Source: Tolypocladium sp. Sup5 PDA-1 (Eukaryota > Ascomycota > Sordariomycetes > Hypocreales > Ophiocordycipitaceae). From it: a stretch of DNA of 64,000 nt. Under the pieces are notes generated by a model that was not told where the DNA came from, searched no databases, and was given only the letters and a program-made list of their open reading frames with translations. Shown here in pieces: positions 32,253 through 42,926 of this stretch. Both the position numbers and the translations under genes were made by a program. Every line of letters starts with the position of its first letter. The stretch's first letter is position 1. The stretch spans positions 124,001-188,000 of the forward strand of contig JPHH03000011.1 of the NCBI GenBank assembly GCA_000750105.3, given 5' to 3'.

Positions 32253-32989
32253 GATGAGTTGTCACCATGGCCACTGAAAGCAGGATTGACGGGTGCAGAT
32301 AAGACAAGAACGCCAGCAGGAAGTGCCGCAGTCGTGAGGCTGCAGGCAATGGACATCTCTGCCAGCGCCTCAAAGTTGGGTTCGATGAATCCATCCCGGC
32401 GCAACGACGAACACCGCAGCGCCGGGAAGAAGGCAGGCAGGTATCGGTCTCACCTTCGACCTCGTCCATCTCGATCGCGATCCATCTTGGCAGGTTGCAC
32501 CGCGGATGCTCGTGGCAGATGCAGGAACGCGAGGCGCTTCGAGGGTTGTTTGCAGAGGAGAGGCGGGTTGCTGCCCAGAAAAATGAACCGCTATGGTCGT
32601 CGAGGTGCCTGATAAGGCGATAAGGGATGACAGTGCGAAGATGGGGACTGTGCGATAGCCGCACATTACGCAGTACTCCATGCTCTCAACCCTACGAACT
32701 CGTATACATTAGGTATTATTACCTTGCTCTAAAAGTAGGGCTCGTAATTCACGCAAGCTGATTTATTCATCTCCACCTCGTTACCCAAAGGTCTCAATTC
32801 ACTCATGTTGGTGTCTTTGATACGGTATAAAAACTTTAGTTACAGTAAAGGAAGCCAAGATTCCATAGAAACGTAACCTGTTTCCGCAGATGCGGGCCTT
32901 GACTCCTGAGCACCTCGACACTTCCTCTCGAATCCGATTCTGAGATGGCTACATGCAAACTGTAGAAATCAAATCCTCAAGAAATGAAA
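32253..32989. other. Intergenic
   Basis: 737 bp upstream of the RS-rich gene and downstream of HDA1 (both minus). Left part GC-richer promoter-like; right part (from about 32690) AT-rich, consistent with the HDA1 3' side. No supported feature. Confidence 0.5.
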
Positions 32990-35410
32990 TCACGAGGACG
33001 GCTTGTCCTCCTCCTCGGTCGTTTCTCCACGGCCAGGAGCCGTGACCCGCGCCAAAATCCAGCTTCGTGCTTCCTCAGCGTGCTCTTGCATCATCTTATT
33101 GAGCCCGATCATCTCGCTGCGCACCACCGTTCCGAACCGTCTCTTGTGAACTTTTCTAGTCAGCTCATGGTCGGACCAGCAGGCATGGTCACCCGCGACG
33201 TAGACGCGCGAGTTTTCCTTGTACCATGACGACAGCTCCGCGTCGATGTCCGACTTGACGGGTCGCAGGTTGCCTGTGACGAAATTCACCACCCCAGAAA
33301 TTTTGAACTTGCAGTCTTGTAGGAGTTAGTCCACAGTCGTTTCCATGGCACGGCGGAACGGGGCTTACCTCTGTTGATCAACAGGACCTTTACCCCGAGG
33401 TATGCATTTCCCACACCCAGCAGGACTATCTCCTCCGTTTCGTACAATTGGAGGAAGTTGTCCCAAAGGTAGCAGACCAGCTGTTGGATCTGTTCCTGAA
33501 GCACTCTCTCTTTAAACCCCGGGATATAGGCATCCGTATCCTGGCCATGTTAGACGCGTACCTTTGGCTTGCACAGTTTAGCATACCTCTTCGTGCGTAA
33601 CATACGCAGGAACGTTGACATCCATGACACCGAACCTCTGGCCAATGGCCCAGTCAATATACTGGGTTACACCGTCCACCTGTGATGGTTAGCCAGTAAA
33701 CCAGGCTCAAAGCTGAAGCGCGACTCACCACCCAAGCATTATGCGGCTCAAGCGAAGTGTCAATAACATCCGGCTGAGCCAACAGTTGCGGACTATGTTT
33801 GGTTAGCAGATGCAACAGTTGTAGCCCAACTGTGTGACTTACGGATCGTGGATTATGACCAGAATTCTCCTGGCATCGTGAAGATTGGGCGTCACAAGAA
33901 CCTGGTTTTCAAACGACTTGTAGAGCTGCTCCCGCTGCACATACAGAGGCAACATGTTGTGCTTTTCTTGCAAGACTTGGCGTTGGGCGTTCCTGATGAC
34001 GTCGTGCAGTCGACTGGCGTTGAGAGATTGTACCTCTGGTATGTTGACAATGCCAGGCCGCATGCACTCCCAGTACGGAGCCTGATGAGCCTGGACCTTA
34101 GCCAGAATCCGGGCAGCATCCTTGTTGATCTTGGGGACTTCCATCTTTGGCGGCGGTTCGCCCATGAGGGTCCTTGCCACTGCCACAGACGAGTTTGAGA
34201 TTGCCGCAAGGTTGTAGCCGCCTTCGAGGCACACAACGACTTTGCCATCCGCAAGCGACATGAGCATGTGTGTCATGTGCGCGTAGCATGCTGGCGTCAC
34301 GAAACAGCCTCCCAGCTCATCTCCGTCGGCGGCATCAAAGCCGGCTGAGATGACCACCAAGTCGGGGTTAAACTCCTGGGCTACTGGCATGACGATCTTC
34401 TGAAAAGCTGCCATGTATTCGCCGTCGCCCATGCCCTGGTCGTGCCAGCCGATGTTGATGTTCTTGCCCAAACCTGGCCCTGTGCCGCAGTTCTCGATGC
34501 CGCCGTCTGGTGTCATTGGGTTTGGAGGCTTCCCTGGGTAGAATTCACCATTCTGGTATACGTGGACTGACACGTAGAGGACGTTGGGGTCCTGGTAGAA
34601 GATATTCTGGATGCCGTTTCCATGGTGGACATCCCAGTCCAAGATGAGGACCTTGCGGCAGATGTCTGGATAATCCTGCTGGCACACCCGCACAGCCACG
34701 GGCACATTGTTGAAGAAGCAAAAGCCCATAGGTGCATCCCACTCGGCGTGATGGCCTGGAGGACGGATCACCGCGAAGGCGTTCTTGACCTGGCCCGTCA
34801 CCACATTTTTGCAGGTGTCGATGGCGCCGCCGGCAGAGAGCAGAGCCGCGGGATAAGACATGCTGCCGACGTATAGAGACTCTCGGCCTTGGTCGTATCG
34901 CTTTGTTAGCTCGCGGAGCTCCGCTGTGCTGATTGTGTCGAGGTTCTCAACCCACTCCAAGTGGTCCGAGGAATGGGCAAGGCATATTTCTTCCCGAGTG
35001 GCAGGGCGGGCTGGTATCCTCCACATGTATCTTGTTGGGCATTCCTTGATGATCCTGGGGAGATCAGCCTCAGGGCCCGTGTAGACGAGGCCCATTTTCT
35101 TGAAGGCCTTGAAGATCTCGTGGATGCGCCGGGGGTCCTCCGGGTGATGGGTGTTGGGACTGAAGTCGGCGTTCATATGGAGCTTCATGCGATCGTCGTA
35201 ACAGCAGCCAGTGGGGAGCAGGCCGCGCCGACGAAGCTGTTCCAGCGCAAGGTCCTGTGGTTCCGGGTCACCTTCGTCGTCATAGCTGGGTTCCTCCGAA
35301 GTAGTGTCGTCGTCGTCGATGCGGTTAGTTTCTCCGCCGAGGCCATTGACCACCTCGGCGTCCGCCATTGGGTGGTCATCCACATCCATGGTTAAGTTCT
35401 CCTCCATCAT
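32990..35410 (-). CDS. HDA1: Class II histone deacetylase HDA1/Clr3
   Basis: Zinc-dependent deacetylase removing acetyl groups from histones, needed for heterochromatin silencing. Five minus-strand exons: 33843-35410, 33729-33792, 33587-33679, 33369-33540 and 32990-33315; they sum to 741 codons (740 aa). An acidic N-terminal tail precedes the catalytic domain (about residues 60-430), where the active-site features are visible: RPPGHHAEWDAPMGFCFFNN, the metal-binding LDWDVHHGNG, AGFDAADGDELGG and CLEGGYN. The C-terminal 230 residues form an Arb2-type domain (IIHDPPQLLAQPDVIDTSL, IVLLGVGNAYLGVKVLL), as in fungal Hda1/Clr3. The start at 35410 has tandem ATGs (35410 and 35407); either gives essentially the same protein. 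Neurospora HDA-1 acts with HP1, CDP-2 and CHAP in the HCHC complex. Confidence 0.95.
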
Positions 35411-36489
35411 TGACGCCTGATAAAGTGCCCAAGGGGCGCAGTTGGCGAGCAAAGAGCGCCAGGTCTTGCAACACACGACGCGGCGCCGACGACCGCTTGA
35501 GGTTGGGCTTCTGCACAGATGTCTGTCAAAGTATTAACGTCGGCCACCTTGTAGCGAATCTCCAATGAAGCACCGGAAGCATGCTCTACAGTATAAAGAC
35601 GGAAGGAAGAGCTAAAGTAATGAGCTGCTGCGTGGAAAGAAGATGGGTTGTTCCTCATGTCAAGCCCACAGGCTCTTATCCTCAACTCACTTGCAGCAGC
35701 GCATGCCAGCAGACTGATGCCAGTGGTCAAGGCTAAGCATATGAGCTAAGCATATGATACAGGGAATCGCAAAATGGGCAGCCGAGTCATGCAGATGCGA
35801 CTGACCTCTCAGTACTCCCGAGGAGCAGTGCTGGCTCTCAGGGAGGAGCACGCCGGGCGCGGCCAGGCTTCGCGTCTCTCACTGCGGTGGAAGCGGCGGC
35901 GGCGGCGCAGAATTCGTCTATTGGAAGCCGTCGAGAGCTAGGCATGCATCCAACGGCATGCGCATAAACTCGCGGCTGCACGTTGGTTCGTGGGCTGCCG
36001 AAGGGTGGTGTAAATTGGAGAGTGAGTTGAGGCGCTGCCAACGGGAGTGCAAGGTGAGGTGTGCAGCCCCAGCCTTTCAGCGACTGGCTGGCGCCGTCTC
36101 AGGCACGCCGCCAGCTGCCCACACAGGCTGCCAAAATGCGCTACGCAACCTGCCATCACACCTCGATGAGCAACCTCACCTTAGGTAGGTGCTTGGACGA
36201 GGAACGTGAAGCGATATTGCGCTAAATTCACAAAGCACAGAGGATACGAAAAGGTCAATAACACTCAAATTAAAAGTGGTGAGCAAAGTAACGCCGCGGC
36301 TGGCCAACGAGCCCCGACAATGCCAGGGCTGCCTTGAGCTATTGAGGCCTGTTGCGCGCAGTGAAGAGAACAATCGGATACCAACACCACATGCAGTGTC
36401 GCAACCGTCCTGAAGCCGCCGTTGCCGGAAAACACAATACACGGAAGCCCCAGCCACACATCAACCAAGATCCAAGCCAGGCCCACGAG
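35411..36489. other. Intergenic
   Basis: 1.08 kb upstream of HDA1 and downstream of the F-box gene (both minus). No RNA gene, repeat or supported frame seen. Confidence 0.5.
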
Positions 36490-37852
36490 CTAGACTACAG
36501 CGTCCAGTGCCGTCGACGCAACCCAACGAGACTCGAGCCCGGACAGAGGCAGGTAATCCTCGAGCAAGGACCCATCATCGCCACGGGGAGAGTACCGCGA
36601 GTACGACTGCACGAACCTTCTTCCAGGGGGCAACGATCCGTCCGGACTTGCGTCACCCTCAAGGGCTAGCCGCTCGTTGTCCCGCTCGTCGTCAAAGTCG
36701 ACTATTCCTCCACCGCCGTCCTCTGCCAGGCTTGAGTCTCTGTCCAGCCACTGCCGCTCGTCAAGCGCACAGCGTACCGCAATCTGGATAGATTCCTGGT
36801 CAAACGTGAAGCTCGGATGCTGAAGCTGGACCTCGGCAATGAGACGTTTCCGTGGAAAGCTGTAGATGTTGTCAAAGTAGTACAGCAGTTCCTCAGGGCC
36901 GAGCTTCGCGTATGTCTTGACGATGCGACCCCAGCGGCTCTGGTCACTCCAGCTAGTGGCAAGGGAGTGACTTCTGCCTACGGTCTCGACGAGCGGGGGC
37001 GGATTGAAAGACTAGACAGGTGCCGTTAGCACGTATTCAGGACGTTGTTCCCAGGGCACGGCTTACTTGATGTTGGCTCGGATCGAGACGGGGACAGATG
37101 TAGTGGAGAATTACATCCTTGACCGTCTCTAAAAGATCCATCAACTCCAGCAGCTCCCCGGTGGAATGATAGCGCATCTGGCTTGTCCGAACGTCATCCA
37201 CATGCGGTTCGGGGTGGCCCACCCGAGGCCTTGGGAGCTCGCCGTGGAAGTAGATGCCGTAGAGCCACCACCTATACAGCGCTCTCCGAAACCGGATTTG
37301 CTCGTGTGGTCGCAAGAAGCGGCAATTCTCTGGCTGGTGAAACCACCTCATCTGCGGAAACAGCTCTTCCCACTGCCGTACAAGCTGACATTGCCTTAGA
37401 AGCGGGTCCAGGTCACGTTCGGTCAAGACAACAGTGTTTGATGCGGATTCTAGCGACGGAACGGGTTTGCGGCCTTTGATGACCGGAGTGAATCCATTTC
37501 TCAAGCTTTCGGAAGGCACAGGTGGTATCTGTGCCCCTTGAGCGAGCACAAGACCGTGATCTCCCACGAAACGCTTAAAGATCACTTTCCGGGGCTTGTA
37601 CGGGCCCCCTGTAGCGTCGATGTCATTTGCCGAAGCAGTGTAGACTTGAAGAAGTTCTCCAAATGGGCTGAACTCCCTTTCGAGAACTGGCAGGAGAATG
37701 GTTGTCTTTCTTTGCTTGAAGAAGCTGTAAAAGGACCTGTTGGTGGCGGAGAGCTCAGATATGGCCCCCAGGTCCAGGTGCTGGTATATGTCGAGAAGGA
37801 TTTCGACGGGCAGGCCCGCCAAGCACGTAGTACTTTTCCCAGAGAATGCCAT
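36490..37852 (-). CDS. F-box domain protein
   Basis: Exon 1 (37067-37852) and exon 2 (36490-37011) join in phase 0 across a 55-nt intron (gtaagc, GCTAAC branch, tctag) and encode 435 aa. The F-box lies at residues 13-50 (LAGLPVEILLDIYQHLDLGAI, the Leu-Pro start and hydrophobic spacing of the family). The rest has conserved-looking aromatic blocks (FRRALYRWWLYGIYFHG, GPEELLYYFDNIYSFPRKRL) but no recognisable repeat, so the substrate domain is unidentified. I chose the ATG at 37852, directly before the F-box. The same frame stays open upstream to 38086 and reads protein-like, with a good candidate intron beyond it, so a longer N-terminus cannot be excluded. Expected role: SCF ubiquitin-ligase adaptor. 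Confidence 0.78.
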
Positions 37853-38902
37853 TCTGATTCGGGAGGTCTGGGAAAGGCTAGAAACAGCGCCGACAACTGT
37901 ATCGAACCTGGAATGCTTATAGCGTTGATATCGGTCAACGCAGACAACTTGGTAGTTTGGGGTGTTAATCCTGAGCACCCAGAATGTGTGGTAAAGTATG
38001 GCTGGCAATTGTTCTTCTAGATCGCATGCAAGCCAAGGTGTAAAGCCGTCTTCCGTGCACACTCTAAAGCGCAAAGGATGCAACACTCGGTTGACCTAAG
38101 GCAAGTTAGTCGGGGGGCAGAGCAACGCGGATGGGCTACGACGTACCAGTTGAATGAAACATGCTTATGCATACGGACCACAAGATCAGTGGCGCCGTGT
38201 CAGGATATCGAGAGCCGGCGTGAGACCGCTCCTCGTCAATGGTGTCCGATGACGGTCGTCAGGGGACGTTTGGGATCTTTGGCGCAGAGGCACCACGGTC
38301 AGATCCACGGCGGAAAAGAATGGATTGAGCCACGGTTTCCCGATCAGCTCGAAGAATTTGGGGTTGATGTCGGAGCGCTAATGCCCCGTGCTTGCCTCTC
38401 AGTGATGAGTATCTCACTGGAAGCGTCGAGTCGGATGGCTTATTTTCCTGCCACCCCAGCTTTGGGGCTTGAAAGGTTGCTGATGATGTTCAACGCCATC
38501 GATTTCGACGGCAAGGTAGATTCCATTGTGGACAATGGAGTCATCGCTTTTCCCGCAGCCATGCTTGGATGAGCGACGTGTTAATTTGGTTGTGAGGTGG
38601 AAAGGGGAGTCGTCCTGGACGGGAGTGTGTCGCGTCCTTATCTTCGGATGACACCCGGATATTTGCCGCTCAAACCAAGAATGACGCGCCCCTGGCTTCT
38701 GAGATGACTAACCGACCAGGGTCACCTTACATTGTTATTACGCAGTGAACCTACCTTTGACTTGGACCGCACGTGAAACATAATTGTGAATTAGAATTGA
38801 ATTGTTTGACAGTTTCTCTCTGTAAGACACAGGTTGACAGTTCCCTGAACTCCTACGCCGCGGTCCATCAGCTGTGACGCCGAACTCTCGATCCAGCCCC
38901 GA
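37853..38902. other. Intergenic, possibly with an unresolved 5' exon
   Basis: 1.05 kb between the F-box gene start and BRX1 end. The F-box frame continues open through 38086, and the minus strand from about 38660 to 38416 also stays open with a plausible donor at its end. I cannot join these into a convincing gene. From 38640 the sequence becomes AT-rich. Confidence 0.4.
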
Positions 38903-39961
38903 CTATGCGAAAAGTGAGTTGTTATCCAGCTCGTTCTTTGGCATCCGCTGGCGACCATTGGACCTCAGACCCAAATCACCCTTCTTGGATAGCCTCTCCA
39001 CCATCTGCTCTGCCCGCGCATTATGCCTCGATGCCTTCGACTTGCGCAGATCCGATCGGAGTTGGTTGGGCGATATGAACTCGCGGTTCTCGTAGATGAT
39101 GGGCCCACCAAACGAGCCCTCTTGAATCACGATCGGCGTGAGCACGAACCGTGGGCCGATTTCGATCAGGTTGATTTCCGTATCGCTACCACCCGACTTG
39201 GACTTCGAGCCGCTCTTCGCTTCCGTCTCCGCGCCGTCTTTGAGCAGCGAGCCTTCCTCTTCGCTGATCTGGTAGTTTCGCACCCAGATTTTGCCGTCGG
39301 CGACGCTGAAGCCCATGACATGGTCGATGAATGGCTTGGATTTCCGTGCGCCTTGCGGGACGCCGAAAGTGTGTAGGAACAGCTCCTTGATGACGCGAAG
39401 ATGGGGCTGCTTGTCGAAAGCGGCGTCGAACGACAGGATAGGACGGGATCCCTTCAGGCAGTTCCCTGTGAAGTGCAGCTCCTCCATTGTGTGCACTACG
39501 GCGTGCGCGTTAGTGACTGCCGTGGGTCGCACGAGCTGCGGCGGGATGTCACTCACAATTCTGAAGATGCATCTTCACTGTCGGTCCGTTGGGCACTTTG
39601 CTGAGCCACACGTACAGATCCTGTCCTTTCCTTGCCTCGAAAAACAGGACGTTGTTGCAGTTGTAGAGCTCGGCCAGCTCGTTGAGTTCGTTGAGCCTCG
39701 ACTTGGAGTCAAACTTGGCGTCCCTTCGGCTGTGCGGAAGCATGGAGGCGATGTCATTCAACAGATGCCGATGCCTATACGCATGTAATACCATCGTTAG
39801 ACACGAATCGCCGCGGAGACTCGGTGCTGGCAAACTGACCTGTAAGTGACACCCCTCGAGGAGAGGATCAGCACACGCTGCTTGTTCTTCTTGACGCCAT
39901 TGCTTGGGGCCTCGCTCTTTTGCGATCCGCTCTTCGAGAGAGACTTGTAAACGGCAGCCAT
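38903..39961 (-). CDS. BRX1: Ribosome biogenesis protein BRX1 (Brix domain)
   Basis: Nucleolar factor required for maturation of the 60S ribosomal subunit. Minus-strand exons 39840-39961, 39557-39774 and 38903-39495 join to 310 aa. The first exon encodes a Lys/Ser-rich head and the opening of the Brix fold (KKNKQRVLILSSRGVTYR). Exon 2 continues HLLNDIASMLPHSRRDAKFD and the conserved NVLFFEARKGQDLYVWLSK. Exon 3 begins LHTMEELHFTGNCLKGSRPI, with the C-terminal sigma70-like core motif GPRFVLTPIVI and the basic tail. Donors are gtcagt and gtgagt. Only the acceptor at 39496 yields the family NLHTMEEL reading. Assignment is secure. Confidence 0.94.
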
Positions 39962-40659
39962 CTTTTCTTTGCGACACGGGCCGCGTTGATTTTCAGAGTC
40001 TCGCTCGTGGTTGATCGCTGGCGGTTGGTGATAATTTGCTGGAGCGCTACGGCGGGCGGTTCAGAAAATTTGGCCCCGAGATGGCTTTTGTCGTATCGAT
40101 AAGCGCTTATCGTGGTGGGGCGCATCCCGCCTCCAGGTCAAAAGAGAAAGAGTGGGCACAGATGGACAAGCTGATGTTGCAGCAGCACATGCCGTGCCCA
40201 CCACCACGACTGTGAAACGAAACTCCAAGCGCGGCAAGCCGTTTCCCGAGGCGCAGCATGAGGCTTGCGACGACGGGTTGGTGGGATGTGTACCTTTTGC
40301 CTTGGCTCGTGCGCGACTTGCTCGGCGGCCGCGCCTACGAAACGGTGTCACTTCTTGCCCAGCGGTTGGCAGTTGTCATTATATCCGGTCATTAAGGATT
40401 CATTCAGCTACGTAAACAGACCGTTTCGTAGCGATCGTTCGACGCATCAACCCCAGATATCCGTCATGGCAAACAAAGAACAAAGGAAAGTCGAAAGTGT
40501 TCCGCGCCTTCTAATATCAAAAAGACGTATCACGAGCCCTCGTCTCCTCGACGCTGCGCCAAAGTCTCTCCTTATGTGACGTACATTGCGGGGGAACATG
40601 TGAGACGTCTGGTATCTATCCCAAGCCCATGCAGCCGCGAGAGCTGTTCCGCAGACAGC
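39962..40659. other. Intergenic: BRX1 promoter and RAB11 3' region
   Basis: 698 bp between two minus-strand genes. Nothing beyond ordinary promoter/3' UTR sequence recognised. Confidence 0.5.
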
Positions 40660-41565
40660 TTAGCAGCACTTGCCGCTCTTGGATGCCTCGTCGTCGGCGG
40701 GCTTGCTGAGAGAGATGTTGGTGCCGGCGCCGATGGTGGCCTGGGCGCCGTCGCCGCTGTCGAGGGCCTTGCTAGACACGATTCGGTAGATTTCTGCGCA
40801 CACGGTCGCGATCAGTACCCGCTCAGCCTCCATGGGTTGTTTCGGAACCAACGTACCGGTCAGAATGTTTTGGAAAGCGAGCTCGACATTGCTGGCATCC
40901 AAGGCCGAAGTCTCGATGAAGGACAGGTGGTTCTCGCCTGCGAAAAGTTGTGTCAGTAGGCTCGGAGCTGCTGCAGCGGACTAGGTGGCATACTGGCAAA
41001 GGCCTTGGCCTCCTCCGTGGGCACAGCCCGCAGGTGCCTCAAATCGCTCTTGTTTCCCACCAGCATAATGACGATGTTGGCGTCGGCGTGGTCGCGCAGC
41101 TCCTTGAGCCATCGGGTCACGTTCTCGTAGGTCTGGTGCTTGCTGATGTCGTAGACGAGCAGGGCGCCGACGGCACCTCGGTAGTAGGCCGAAGTGATGG
41201 CGCGGTATCGTTCCTGGCCGGCGGTATCCCAGATCTGCGCCTTGATGGTTTTGGAATCGACCTGGATCGACCTGGTGGCAAACTCGACGCCGATGGTCGA
41301 CTTGGAATCCAAGTTGAACTCGTTTCGCGTGAATCGGCTGAGAAGGTTGGATTTTCCGACTCCAGAGTCTCCGATCAACACGACTGGTACGACGAGTGTT
41401 AGCACGATTGCGCCGTTCGGGGGGACGGTCGACGGTCGACGGTAAAGGGGGCGGCGACGGCACCTTTGAAGAGGAACTGGTGGGGGAGCGAGCCCCTGTG
41501 GTCAGCATTCGCGAGGACAGCGGAGGGAGAGGAGGGCTGCGCACGTCATATTCGTCGTTGGCCAT
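40660..41565 (-). CDS. RAB11: Rab11/Ypt31-type small GTPase
   Basis: GTPase of trans-Golgi and recycling-endosome traffic, important for polar secretion in hyphae. Five minus-strand exons: 41545-41565 (21 nt), 41464-41476 (13 nt), 40994-41383, 40857-40937 and 40660-40793; 212 aa. The microexon encodes FLFK plus one base and is needed to link MANDEYD to VVLIGDSGVGKS. All G motifs are present: GDSGVGKS, TIGVEF, WDTAGQE, NKSD and ETSA. The effector loop STIGVEFATRSI and the Rab11-specific AITSAYYRGAVGALLVYDI are clear. The C-terminus KSGKCC is a double-cysteine geranylgeranylation site for membrane attachment. The exon 1/microexon structure matches conservation of the Rab11 N-terminus. Confidence 0.95.
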
Positions 41566-42926
41566 GATGGCGATGTCTGCTCAGGGCGGCGCGACTGCTG
41601 GTATGTAAATGGCTGGATGTTGATGTGCGGAAGTGGTGATGCGGATGGTTGTGGATGTGGATGCGGATGTCGATGTGGAGGGGAAGATGTGCTACGCGGC
41701 TGTGGCATCAAGGTCGTCCAGCAGGTCACTTGCTCGCTGCCACTCACCCACAAAGGGGGCGGTGGTGGTGGCGGCCTGGTTTGGACCAGCAAGCAACCTG
41801 CAATGTGTGGTTGCCTGATCACTCAAAGGCAGCGGCACAACTTCAAGGCACCAGTTATTTGCCCCTGGACAAACAATTTAAAATTAAGAGGCCACTGCCC
41901 AAACTCCCTGTGAGAGAGTATTTCGATCAACGACTTCCTGTGCAGACGGGATCTGCATGTAAGCATCTCATCCTGCCTACAAAGAGAGACCTTGGAGCTT
42001 GGGAGCGGCTCACCTTGGGGATCTGGCCACTGGCTCAAGCGCTGGGACCCGCGCCAGGGCCGTTCCAGCCCGCGCTAAAACGGCGCTGATGCACCCATCC
42101 CTAGGTAGCTCTGCACCACACGGAGCAGCAACGACAGCCCCGATCCAGATGTCAGGCAGTCACAAACGCGACAACGAAGAGCAGCGGTAGGGAATGTTCG
42201 TAGCTAAGGATTTCAAGGAACTCCTCTCAGCAGCAGGAACAGTTGCATGGCTTAGATGTAAAAGGAATCCTGGATGGCAGGCTTGTAAGTAACTTTGCAC
42301 CCATCATTGAAAAGACGGACGATGGAGCTTGGAGCTTCCGTGCTGTGTCGCCGCCCAGGACCCAGGAGCTGATTACACAGGCGGTGGTACAGTGCCCAGG
42401 ATCCTATACGCACATACATTGGGCGGTCCAATCCGAGGGCGTTCACAGTGCCCTTAACCCTGCTGCGCACGGCTCGCGCCAAAACGTACAAGGGTGGCAA
42501 ACCACTGACCCCAACCAGGGGCGAGCTGCCTCTCACAACAGTCTGATGGACCTTGACACGCCTGACAGGCTCATTGACTCCCAGCCTTGCCTGCTGCGTG
42601 ACGGACAGCTAGAGAAGAGACTTCGATCGAGCGTCTTTCGAGCCACTTCACGGACTATTTGACGTATTCCTGTCTGGACGCCTTGGCCGAGCCCTTTCTT
42701 CGAGCCACGTTCGTTCTGTTGGGCTTTGGTATGATGCTCACCTGAGCTGGGACACGCTGCAAAGGGCATCCGCTAATCGCATGCCATCGACGCAGCAGCT
42801 TGATTACCGCACTATTCTTCCAAAGACCATGGTGCTGCCGTACCTCTAGCACGCCTCTCGCTTGTTTTTGCTCGTCAGCGCCCCCTTTTGCAGGCTGCTG
42901 GGAGGCAGCAGCCACTCGTGCTCATC
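41566..42926. other. Divergent intergenic region RAB11 / chromodomain gene
   Basis: 1.36 kb. Near 41690-41780 there is G/T-rich low complexity, and just before 42891 a pyrimidine-rich run ending ttgcag resembles a 5' UTR acceptor. No supported gene. Confidence 0.5.

Noticed and set aside
35411..35476. HDA1 start upstream of 35410
   Set aside because: The frame is open but has no ATG there; tandem ATGs at 35410 and 35407 precede the acidic N-terminus typical of fungal HDA1.
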